Assembly: GCA_003140115.1 (NCBI GenBank)
Contig: PLIQ01000398.1
Location: 1 to 7,133 of the forward strand
Direction of reading: 5' to 3'
DNA: 7,133 nucleotides
Source of the DNA: Actinomycetota bacterium
Lineage (GTDB): Bacteria > Actinomycetota > Actinomycetes > Streptosporangiales > Streptosporangiaceae
Positions 1 through 6,609 of the stretch are shown piece by piece (position 1 is the first letter of the stretch; each line of letters begins with the position of its first letter). A program made the position numbers and the translations under genes. The notes beneath the pieces were generated by a model. The model searched no databases. It was not told the origin of the DNA and saw nothing but the letters and a program-made list of their open reading frames with translations.

Positions 1-165
1 AGCACCCCGTGAATGGACACCATGGCCTCGCTCCGGAACCTCGCCCTCGGGCTATTCCGCCTCAAGAAAGTGAACTGCATCAAGGAAACCGCAGAATGGG
101 TCTGCCGCGACCGGACGCGGGCACTCCTATTCATGACTACACAGCGTGATGGCGGTCACGCTTAG
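1..165 (+). pseudogene. C-terminal relic of an ISAs1/IS4-type DDE transposase
   Basis: The plus frame beginning at base 1 reads STP, a TGA stop at 10-12, then MDTMASLRNLALGLFRLKK, a short helical stretch, DRTRALLF and a TAG stop at 163-165. 'M-A-S/T-L-R-N-L-A-x-G-L-x-R-L' followed some 20 residues later by 'DRxRxL' is the typical C-terminal end of ISAs1-like transposases of the IS4 supergroup. None of the catalytic DDE residues lies in the window; they would be to the left. The in-frame TGA, probably a Trp codon originally, indicates a dead copy, although the 5' part is unseen. The family is assigned from recalled motif resemblance, so the subgroup is less sure than the label 'transposase end'. 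Confidence 0.6.
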
Positions 166-170
166 CGATC

Positions 171-184
171 TTGAATTGGCCCTG
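171..184. repeat. Possible terminal inverted repeat of the ISAs1-like element
   Basis: Directly after the transposase stop codon the sequence TTGAATTGGCCCTG occurs. Many ISAs1-family elements end in CAGGG...TTCAA-type inverted repeats, and this is the complement of such an end a few bases beyond the transposase stop. The partner repeat lies outside the window, so the call rests on position and resemblance only. Confidence 0.3.
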
Positions 185-314
185 CCTCTATGAGGTCTCG
201 AATGGTGACGCAGTATCCACTGGCGCCGCAGGGAACGCCGCAAGATCATCTGAGACGGGCAAGACAGACTTGTGTTTCGTTTCCACGCCGTTATGCATTC
301 ACCCGGTGAACGGT
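185..314. other. Short non-coding stretch between two IS relics
   Basis: I see no reading frame with plausible protein content, no RNA gene and no terminator between the putative ISAs1 end and the IS66 relic. It is probably old junction DNA between insertions. Confidence 0.4.
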
Positions 315-430
315 CTGTGATGGTGGCGCTGATTTGATCGCGTTGTTACGGGGAGATCGGGTGGGCTGGGGGCAGCCAGGGTTCCCGGTCATGCGCTGGT
401 GCAGGACTTCGTGGGCGCCGAGGCCGTGCC
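315..430 (-). pseudogene. Truncated IS66-family transposase end (relic copy)
   Basis: This segment aligns with 1756-1871, the 3' end and flank of the intact IS66 transposase gene, with about nine differences including small gaps. The minus-strand frame gives the same C-terminus (PWLPPA-PISP and TAA at 346-348), but one G is missing in the run at 379-381 and shifts the frame before the conserved upstream part. Homology stops abruptly at about 430, so only roughly the last 28 codons plus ~30 bases of flank survive. It lies in the same orientation as the full copy 1.4 kb away. It came from a related rather than identical element, or diverged after duplication. Confidence 0.8.
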
Positions 431-466
431 CGAGTTGGCTCCATTAGTGCGCACCTCTGGCTGCCG

Positions 467-1531
467 TTAGCGGGCGCCGTTGTCGCAGCTTTCGCGCTTC
501 GCCGGCTCGATGCCGGTTCGCCCTCGCCCTGGACGATCCTGGTGGGAGCCCAGGCCGGGCATGGCCGGCTCGTTCTGCGCGTTGATCGCCTTGGTCATGC
601 AGTACCCAACGTGCGCTCCGCAGACCAGGTCCTGGACCTGGTCTCGCACAGCCGGACTCGGTTCGTCGAGATCCACGAACAGCTGGGGCACGCCGCCGGA
701 TGACGACCGGTGCCAGGTCATATCCTTCACGGGTCCAGCGGTCAGGGCCTCCACCTCCGCGTCAAAAAGGCTTGGGTCATAGGCCCACTGCAGGAGCAGC
801 ATCGTCTGGTAGCCGTGCCGGATATAGAAGCCGGCTTCGGCGTCGGCGCCCAGGGAGATGCGTGTTGCGCCCATGCGGAGGGCGCTGCCTTCGAAAGCCC
901 GCAGAAGGGCGCGCCCGATGCCCCGCCGGCGCTGGCCGGCGGCAACGGCCAGGATCCTCAGGGTCACCTCCCGCCCTGTGGACACGAAGCCCATGGCGGC
1001 GCCCGCGACTGAGCCGCTCTCCTCGGCTACCAGCAGCAGTTCGCGCTCGCCGGGGTAGGCGGCTTCGAGGTCGGCGAACCGCCGGTGGTCGGTGTGATCG
1101 ATAGCCGGGTCGAACTGGGCGCCTGCGACGTCGAAGGCGGTGACTAGCTCAGCTGCCGAATCGACGGGACGGATGATGACGGCCATGGCGGGCTCCTTCG
1201 GTAGTGCGGTGCCGAAGCCGAGCGCGAACGCGAGCGCGTCCAGGGCCCGCCGGCGGGCTCCGGTTTCGGCCGCGAGATCCGCTAGCCACCGGTCGATCAC
1301 GGCGGCGGCCGGTGCGGCCAGGAACCGTTCGATGTCGGCCAGGCCGATGCCGGCCCTGCGCAGGAGCGCGATACGGCCCGCGGTGGCGATCTGGTCTTCG
1401 GTGTAACGGCGGTAGCCGGTGGCCCGGTCGACACGAGCAGGTACCAGCAGGCCGCGCTCGTCGTACAGGCGCAGTGCCTTGGCCGAGAGCCCGGTAGCCG
1501 CGGAGAACTCGGCGGGTCCCAGTTCCTTCAT
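467..1531 (-). CDS. MerR-family regulator fused to a GNAT acetyltransferase
   Basis: A 354-residue protein with two recognisable parts. Residues 4-72 are a MerR-type winged helix-turn-helix: the recognition region ATGLSAKALRLYDERGLL and wing RATGYRRYTEDQ are textbook, followed by the IALLRRAGIGLADIERFL helix pair. Residues 75-105 probably form the dimerisation helix. Residues 117-250 are a GNAT fold, with the acetyl-CoA loop QRRRGIGRAL (200-209) and the late AGFYIRHGY strand-turn motif (233-241). A further ~65 residues with no assigned domain precede a Pro/Arg-rich tail that may be accidental read-through. The ATG at 1529-1531 has no Shine-Dalgarno sequence; a MerR-like promoter just upstream predicts a leaderless message. 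In this family the C-terminal domain usually senses the signal, so the GNAT part may both bind and acetylate an inducer such as a drug or small amine; the substrate is unknown. It is one of two apparently intact genes here. Confidence 0.88.
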   Translation of the reverse strand: MKELGPAEFSAATGLSAKALRLYDERGLLVPARVDRATGYRRYTEDQIATAGRIALLRRAGIGLADIERFLAAPAAAVIDRWLADLAAETGARRRALDALAFALGFGTALPKEPAMAVIIRPVDSAAELVTAFDVAGAQFDPAIDHTDHRRFADLEAAYPGERELLLVAEESGSVAGAAMGFVSTGREVTLRILAVAAGQRRRGIGRALLRAFEGSALRMGATRISLGADAEAGFYIRHGYQTMLLLQWAYDPSLFDAEVEALTAGPVKDMTWHRSSSGGVPQLFVDLDEPSPAVRDQVQDLVCGAHVGYCMTKAINAQNEPAMPGLGSHQDRPGRGRTGIEPAKRESCDNGAR

Positions 1532-1537
1532 GACGCG

Positions 1538-1568
1538 ATCATGAAGCGTGCCCCTGGGGCGAGGTCAA
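1538..1568 (-). promoter_or_regulatory. MerR-type promoter/operator, probably autoregulatory and leaderless
   Basis: On the minus strand TTGACC (1563-1568) and CATGAT (1538-1543) are separated by exactly 19 bp, the over-long spacer that MerR-family activators correct by twisting the DNA. The spacer contains the perfect dyad GCCCC-A-GGGGC (1550-1560). The -10 box ends six bases before the ATG of the MerR-GNAT gene, so transcription should start at or beside the A of the ATG. This fits a self-controlled leaderless gene. Box positions and dyad are read directly; regulation is inferred. Confidence 0.65.
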
Positions 1569-1755
1569 GATGCCCTGCCGGGCGGCGCAACCCTACTGGA
1601 GCCAGGAGTACCGCGCTTCGGCCAGAGCGCAGATACCGGGACACGGGCCAGCTCTACGGCCTGGTTTAGTGCACAAATCCGCTGATCGAGAAACGAGAAC
1701 CCGCAGGTCACAAGAACGCGACCACCGAAAGGCCATGATGGTGAGCCAAGTCGGG
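1569..1755. other. Intergenic stretch between the MerR-GNAT promoter and the IS66 end
   Basis: No convincing gene, terminator or RNA is visible. The octamer TGATGGTG occurs twice, near 1737 and 1758, at the probable IS66 boundary. Only the part from 1756 onward is shared with the relic copy at 315. Confidence 0.35.
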
Positions 1756-3394
1756 TGTGATGGTGGCGCGCGAATTTGATCGCGTTGTTACGGGGAGATC
1801 GGCTGGGCTGGGGGCAGCCAGGGGTTCCCGGTCATGAGCTGGTGCAGGACGTCGTAGGCGCCGAGGCCGTGCTTGCGGGCGGTGTCGATGTAGCCGCGGA
1901 TGTCGAGCCGGTCCTGGGTGACGTCGTCGCTGGTGAGACGGCCGGAGATCTTCTGCTGGGTTTTCAGGGGGCGGACGCCGCGCTCTGAGATGTTGTTCGT
2001 CGGCCAGACGCTGGTATCGGTGGCGAACCGGAGCACGTCGGCCTGCCTGGTCTTGCAGAACTCGAGGAGCTCGCGGCCGGGCTGCTGCCTGGTCTTGTTC
2101 TTCGGGCCGGGGACGCGGGAGACCGCGGCCAGGCCGACGGTGACGGCGCGGCGGAACTCGGTCTCCAGCGGTTCCCGGTCGCCGTCGGGGATGGCGGGAA
2201 GTCCCTGCTCGCGGGCGGCGTGCCAGGCGCGGATGAGGCCGCGCAGCGACCGCATGGCCTGCTCCGGCCACGCCGCGCCGGGGTAGGTCTCGGCGCAGTC
2301 CTGGAAGTCCCTGGCCAAATGGGCGGCGCAGGCCTGGTGCCCGGCGAAGTTCGCCCAGGTCTCGCTGTAGTAGCCGGCGTACCGGTCGGAGACGACGATC
2401 CCGGCGAAGGACGGCAGGATCCCGGCCTCGCGCATGGTCTCCAGGCCGCGGGTGCCGAGCCAGAACGCGGAGTACAGCTCGGTGAACGCGCCGTGGACGT
2501 ACTTCTTCTCCCCGGCCGGCCCGGACCGCAGCGTCGTCTCGTCGAACCCCGCGACCGGCGCCGCGGCGATCAGGGTGCGGATCAGCCGCACCGCGTCCGT
2601 CACCAGCCCGGCGGCCTTGCCCAGGCAGGAGTGGACGAACCCGGCCGACAGCACGCCGCCGGTCAGGTCGGCGATCAGCGCCTGCGCCCGCTCGACAGGC
2701 ACGTGCTGGAACACTGACAGGTAGACCGCCATCGCCGACAGGCGGGGGCCGACGGACAGCGGCGCGTCCGGCACCCCGGCCGGCCGCAGCGCGACGTGGA
2801 CCCTCCCGCAGGCGCACCGCGCCCTGTGCAGGTCGTGCTGGTACCGCCGGGACGGCTGCGGCTCGGGAACGTCCTCCTGCTGATAGGACCGGGCGACGCC
2901 CAGGTCAGCGGCGTCCGCCAGGTCAGCGCCGCACGCGCAGTCCCCCTGCGGGAAGTGGCCGACGACCTCGTCTGCCTTGCGCCAGCGCATCGCCGCGCCC
3001 GGCGACCCAGGCTGCTTCCCCGGCTTCCGCTTCCGCTCCGCCCGCTCCGCGGCGCGCCGCTCCTTCCGGGCCGCCGGCCTGCGGCCAGGCAGGTCATCGC
3101 TGCTCGGGGGCATCGAGGAGTTCCCCGAGTTCCGCGACGCCGCCCGCCGGGCCGCGTCCAGCTGCTCCCCCAACTCCGCCACCAGGGCCTCCAGCGCCGC
3201 GATCCGCTCCCCGTGCACCGCGATCTGCTCATCCTGCGCCGCCAGCCGCGCCGCCTGCTCACCGATCAGCGCATCACGCGGATCCTCCGGCGGCAGCGAC
3301 TCGGTCACGCCACGGAATCATCCCCGAAACCAGCCCCGGCCACGACCCCGACACCACGCCCGCAGCGCAACCGTGACCTCTGGCACGCACAACC
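1756..3394 (-). mobile_element. IS66-family insertion sequence, ISBst12-like (tnpC only)
   Basis: The element consists of one long transposase gene with short flanks. The boundary on the transposase 3' side is set at 1756 because similarity with the relic copy at 315-430 begins there. The other boundary is uncertain: I put it next to the last codon of the broken radical SAM gene (stop at 3395-3397), but found no clear matching inverted repeat or target duplication. The absence of the accessory tnpA and tnpB genes is typical of the ISBst12 subgroup, whose elements are about this length. One transposase end is duplicated as a relic, so related elements have visited this locus more than once. 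Confidence 0.65.
1788..3308 (-). CDS. tnpC: IS66-family transposase (TnpC)
   Basis: A 506-residue DDE transposase, full length for the family. Residues 12-57 form a heptad-rich coiled coil of leucine-zipper type, followed by the conserved NSGNSSMPPSSDD block (60-72) and a basic Arg/Lys stretch (75-100). A zinc-binding region has paired cysteines at 124/126 (CACG) and 165/167 (CACG). The catalytic triad is visible: D256 in AGFDETTLR, D308 in VVSDRYAGYY and E442 in TNNISERGVRPLK, with the usual K and Q residues after it. The C-terminus (DTARKHGLGAYDVLHQL) resembles the IS66 C-terminal segment. The start is GTG at 3308 with no strong ribosome site. The reading frame is unbroken and all key residues are present, so the enzyme may be active; tnpA and tnpB are not present. 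Confidence 0.95.
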   Translation of the reverse strand: MTESLPPEDPRDALIGEQAARLAAQDEQIAVHGERIAALEALVAELGEQLDAARRAASRNSGNSSMPPSSDDLPGRRPAARKERRAAERAERKRKPGKQPGSPGAAMRWRKADEVVGHFPQGDCACGADLADAADLGVARSYQQEDVPEPQPSRRYQHDLHRARCACGRVHVALRPAGVPDAPLSVGPRLSAMAVYLSVFQHVPVERAQALIADLTGGVLSAGFVHSCLGKAAGLVTDAVRLIRTLIAAAPVAGFDETTLRSGPAGEKKYVHGAFTELYSAFWLGTRGLETMREAGILPSFAGIVVSDRYAGYYSETWANFAGHQACAAHLARDFQDCAETYPGAAWPEQAMRSLRGLIRAWHAAREQGLPAIPDGDREPLETEFRRAVTVGLAAVSRVPGPKNKTRQQPGRELLEFCKTRQADVLRFATDTSVWPTNNISERGVRPLKTQQKISGRLTSDDVTQDRLDIRGYIDTARKHGLGAYDVLHQLMTGNPWLPPAQPISP

Positions 3395-4443
3395 TTACGC
3401 GCGGCCGCTCGGTCGTGTTCGCCGTTGGCGATCAAGCCAGCGGTAGCGGACGGAACCGGTATCGAAGTGGATCGCCATGCTGTCGGCGTCCCCGGCGAGC
3501 GAGGCGAGGTCAGCGATCGGCGGCGCGGGCTCGGGGAAGTAGAGCTGTTCTCGCGAGATGGGCCGTCAGCCAGGGCGCGCTCCAGCACCGCCTAGGCGCC
3601 GTCGTGGCGCAGGTTCCCATGGCGGCGCCGGTAGATACCGGTTATCCCGGTGTGCAGGTCGAGGTTGGGCCGACAGACGAGCTGAAGGTACGCGCTGGTC
3701 CAGAAGCCGGTTTCGGGGAAGCTCCCGTCGCGGGCGCCGCACTCACGCGGCCTCGGTGTGCGATTCGAGACTGCTCCACTCCTCGCGGCCCAGCAGCGAC
3801 TCATCCAGGACCCGCCGGGCGATCGGCAGCAGGTCATCCAATTCCGGCCAGCGCCTCGCAACGCCTGCTCCGCGGCGTCGGCGTATACCCCGCGAGGGTG
3901 ATGTTGGGCGCGTCGAGCCGCAGGCCGCGCAGGACGGCCAGCAGGCGGTCGAAGCCGCGCAGAGCTGGCTTGGTCAGGAACACGTTCGCGCCGGTGCCCA
4001 GCCCGCAGTGCTGGGCACCGGCGCACGGCCAGGCAGGTCTCCTCGAACGCCCCCGGCCGGTTCAGCTGCCGGTCGTGCTCGGCGCCGTAGCCGTGGAACG
4101 CCACCCACAGCGCGTGTGCCCCACACTGTTTCGCCGCGACGAAGATCTGCGCCCACTTCTCCCGCGAGGCAAGCGGTGTGCCCGGCGTCAGGATCGGGTC
4201 ATAGTCCTCTCCGAGGTGCGGGGCGAACAGCCGGATTATGTCGGGCGCGTCTGGGTGCGCGGTCACCTCGTGCATCGGGTAGGTGGCGTAGCCGAGCCTG
4301 CGCTCGCCGCAGAAACGGGACAGCTCGTCCAGGATGAACGTCGCGTCCTCGATGGGCATCGGGCGGTAGTTGCGGCCCAGCGCCCAGCAGTGCATGCACG
4401 TCGTTGAGCATCCCGAGACCTCGACCATCACGAAGACGTCCAC
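3395..4443 (-). pseudogene. Radical SAM enzyme gene, broken by several frameshifts
   Basis: From the GTG at 4443 the first ~143 codons read cleanly and contain the radical SAM cluster motif C-x3-C-x2-C in GCSTTCMHCWALGRNY near residues 11-26, which would bind the 4Fe-4S cluster that cleaves S-adenosylmethionine. Coherent protein then continues only by changing frame. At the CCC run at 4013-4015 it shifts to a frame giving QHCGLGTGANVFLTKPALRG and LDAPNITLAGYTPTPR. Near 3845-3870 it shifts again to PELDDLLPIARRVLDE, ending in TGA at 3743. It shifts back for FPETGFWTSAYLQLVCRPN, is cut by TAG at 3592-3594, continues with VLERALADGPSRE, then shifts near 3550 to QLYFPEPAPPIADLASLAGD and SVRYRWLDRQ, with TAA at 3395-3397. 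The reconstructed product is ~350 residues. Substrate and pathway are unknown. Four shifts plus a nonsense codon beside an intact transposase indicate true decay rather than poor sequence. Confidence 0.75.
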
Positions 4444-4629
4444 AGGGCCGATGATTGTGCCGCTCTCAGCCTCGCGTCAAAGCCAATTACGGCATCACGC
4501 CGTGACTCCCTGCTTGCAAGGTGGTGGACGCGACCTGCGGAACCTGTGACTACACAGGTCAAGTCCACTGCTGGCTGTCCGTGACTGACCGTGAATCACC
4601 GCGGGTGCCCTGCGTACGGGCACGCTGCG
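4444..4629. other. Non-coding stretch with small hairpins
   Basis: No plausible gene. It holds a perfect 7-bp stem with a 4-base loop (ACCTGTG 4542-4548, CACAGGT 4553-4559) and a 6-bp stem (GTGCCC 4605-4610, GGGCAC 4618-4623). Neither is followed by a T tract, so these are not classical terminators. Confidence 0.4.
4542..4559. repeat. Perfect hairpin, 7-bp stem and 4-base loop
   Basis: ACCTGTG-ACTA-CACAGGT is a perfect inverted repeat in the gene-free gap between the radical SAM relic and the IS110 relic. Without an adjacent T run it could be a remnant of an IS end, an operator, or chance. Confidence 0.4.
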
Positions 4630-4742
4630 GGCACGGCGTGACCCTGTTGGCGCAGCGCTCGATCCCGTCGCGCAGGACCACTCTGGCGATCGCGCGCGCG
4701 TCGACGTGGTCAGACTTGCCTCGCTCGCGTTCCCCGCGCAGC
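4630..4742 (-). pseudogene. IS110-family transposase fragment
   Basis: The minus strand reads RGERERGKSDHVDARAIARV followed by VLRDGIER. GKSD-x-x-DA-x-AIAR is the conserved block around the second acidic residue of the DEDD RuvC-like domain in IS110 transposases. After about 30 residues the similarity fades, and the frame runs on as unrelated sequence to a TGA near 4563. No start and no C-terminal Transposase_20 region is present. The fragment begins within ten bases of the stop of the DUF4157 gene, so an IS110 insertion or deletion event probably set the present end of that gene's neighbourhood. Confidence 0.6.
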
Positions 4743-4748
4743 GACCGG

Positions 4749-6549
4749 CTACTGCTGGTGCCCGGTCCAGTTCTCGGAGCGGCGCTTGAAGTCCGCGGCG
4801 TCCTCCGCCGCCTTCTTCCGCTGCGCGCGGAGATCGTCCCAGCGGGAGATTGCGCGGTCGGCCTCGGGCTGGAGCATCGCGGCGACGAGGATGAGGCTGT
4901 TCCGCGTCAGCGCCTTGTCCGTGTCGAAGTAGACCTCCTCGTGGCGGGCCTTGATCTTCTCGAACGCCTCGCCGAGCTTCTTCGCCTTCATGGGGTCGGT
5001 GTAGCCCGCGCCATGGCGGAACCCCTCCGCGAGCCCGGCGACGTAGGCCTGCTCCGCCATCCCGGCGGCGCCGAGCACCTCGGTCGCGACGTCCGTCCGG
5101 TCGACGAACTGCGGGGCGAGGTTCCATTTGATCCACGTGATGTCGAGCCCGTCCAGGCGCGCCGCCCAGCCCTGCCCGAACCCGATGTGGCGCGCCGGGC
5201 GCCGGATGTCGTCCCATGCCTGCTGGTAGTCGCCCGAGATGCCCTTGAGCACTTCCCAGCCGAACATGAGGGCCGGGTTGAAGACCACCTCGAGGGCGGT
5301 CGCGCCGAGACCGCGTGTCAGCGCCCCCTCGGCGCCGGCCTTGAGGGCGGTGTCGGTGGCGGCCTGCTCCAGCTTCGCCGTCGCGTGACGGCCGGCCTTC
5401 TCGGCGGTCTGCTGCACCTCAGGGGTCGCCTCGGTGACGGCCTTCTCGGTGCTCTGCTCCGCCTTCTCGGCCGCGGCCTTCTTCGCCTTCTGCTTCGAGC
5501 TCGTGCCACGTCTTGCCGGAATGTTGGGAGGTGCGTGCTTGACCCGCAACTGCTCGACCTCGTCGATGAACTCCGTTTCCGACTGCTCCTTGGGCATCGG
5601 GATCCCTTGACCCGGGCGGCCCAGCCGACGGCCACGGCCGGCAACTTGCGTGTTGTCCCACGGGAGCTTCTCGCCCGCCCTTTCGAGCGTTGCCCGAACC
5701 CCCGCCTCGAATTCCGGCGCGCTCTCGCCCGCTCGCGCGGCGTACCTCCAGCATTGCACGACGAGCTTGCGCCCCCACTTGTTCCCGGCGGTGGTGTACT
5801 CCTTGAACCGACCGAAGATCTCGGTGACGGTCGTCTTCCCGACCTTGAGGTACTCGCCGTCCGGCCCGTCGCGAAGCACGTAGACGATCTGGCTCTCTTC
5901 GCCGCCGAAATGCAGCTTGCTCCGCCACTTCGAATCGGTCAGGTCGACAAAGAACTCCTTGACGGAGGGGATGAGATCTCCCGGCGCGCATGCCAGGCAC
6001 ACCCCGGTCCGGGATCGTACCGGGAACGGCTTGTTATTACTGACCGCATCCGCCGCAGCTCGCGCCTCTTGTTCAGCCACGTGGGCAGGCGCAGCCTGGG
6101 AGCCATCCCCTCGCCGTGTCTGTTGCGCGACGTGAGCAAGCTCGTGCGCAAGAATCCAGGTGCCATCTGGCCTATGCGGCGCGTACTGCCCCCCACCAGG
6201 TGGACGTCATGTCCGATCGTGTAGCAGGCACGCGAGACGGCGTGAGCCCGGGTGGGCTCTCTGCGTCAGCATGCACCCGTACCCGGCTGAAGTCCGCACC
6301 GAGAAGAGACTCCATCCGGCTCCTGGTCGCTGAGTCAAGGGACGAGCCGGTCGGCGGATCGGATGCCGAGACCAGCGGGACCTGGCTGGGGCGCAGCAGT
6401 CCGGTCACGGCCCGATCGTCGGCACTGTGCTGCCGATTGAGCAACCCGTCGCTCGCCGGGCCGAAGATGCTTCGTTGTATAGGCCTTGGCGCCCCCTCGA
6501 TGGCCTGTCGGGGCTCGCGCGAGAGATGGCCAGCGCTTGAGTCACCCAT
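4749..6549 (-). pseudogene. DUF4157 (eCIS-core) protein with GIY-YIG-like nuclease domain; two frameshifts
   Basis: The ATG at 6549 is preceded by GGAGGT at ideal spacing. Frame one runs ~98 residues and includes LDSATRSRMESLLGADFSRV and RVHADAE, the standard opening of DUF4157 (eCIS core). A shift near 6246-6262 moves to AHAVSRACYTIGHDVHLVG, and a one-base deficit in the six-C run at 6189-6194 moves to GQYAP...ILAHELAHVAQQT, with the metalloprotease-like HELAH at 6132-6146. The last frame then stays open to TAG at 4749-4751: a GIY-YIG-like domain (5649-5891), an Ala/Lys/Glu-rich helical linker (~5400-5520) and a C-terminal region with FGQGWAARLDGLDITWIKWN. The whole is ~600 residues. DUF4157 marks cargo of extracellular contractile injection systems and related polymorphic toxins, so a nuclease effector is a fair inference. 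No injection-system or immunity gene is seen. It could be a decayed gene or an intact gene with two sequence errors. Confidence 0.75.
5649..5891 (-). other. GIY-YIG-like (T5orf172/MUG113 type) nuclease domain
   Basis: Within the DUF4157 protein, QIVYVLRD (the 'GIY' strand) is followed by GEYLKVGKT (the 'YIG' strand in its K-[IV]-G-x-T form), a spaced Arg and Tyr in FGRFKEYTTAG, a basic strand KLVVQCW, a Glu-bearing helix PEFEAGVRATLE and the ending LPWDNT. The order matches GIY-YIG nucleases: the catalytic Arg in the first helix, the metal-binding Glu later and a closing Asn. The family is inferred from motif order without a profile search. Confidence 0.55.
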
Positions 6550-6551
6550 TG

Positions 6552-6559
6552 CCACCTCC
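6552..6559 (-). promoter_or_regulatory. Strong ribosome-binding site that decides the DUF4157 start
   Basis: On the minus strand GGAGGTGG lies at 6552-6559, so GGAGGT ends four bases before the ATG at 6547-6549. Other in-frame starts up to 6609 lack such a site, so translation probably begins here. Confidence 0.75.
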
Positions 6560-6609
6560 GGGACCCTAAGAGAGCAAGTCCCTTTAGCCCAACTATCCAG
6601 CATAGCCAT

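Noticed and set aside
500..535. Possible tRNA T-arm (GGTTCG) in the 3' end of the MerR-GNAT gene
   Set aside because: The loop does not match GTTCRA and no acceptor, D or anticodon arms fit around it.
1708..2817. A 369-codon minus-strand open frame overlapping the transposase
   Set aside because: It is an out-of-frame shadow of the IS66 transposase with Arg/Pro-rich translation.
1756..3400. Terminal inverted repeats of the IS66 element
   Set aside because: The 3'-side end is defined by the relic copy, but no segment near 3310-3420 matches it convincingly; the best alignments are at the level of chance, so no repeats are reported.
2977..4407. A 476-codon plus-strand open frame
   Set aside because: It overlaps the IS66 transposase and radical SAM relic antisense, has Arg/Pro/Ala-rich composition and no motif; such frames are common in high-GC DNA.
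4605..4623. GTGCCC...GGGCAC hairpin as a terminator
   Set aside because: Short stem, seven-base loop and no T tract on either strand; expected by chance at this GC content.
4521..6224. A 567-codon plus-strand open frame
   Set aside because: It is the antisense shadow of the DUF4157 protein; its Leu/Arg/Gly-rich translation has no domain, whereas the minus strand shows clear motifs.
6549..6609. Upstream ATG at 6609 as the DUF4157 start
   Set aside because: No ribosome site precedes it and the 20 added residues look random, while the ATG at 6549 has GGAGGT at good spacing.
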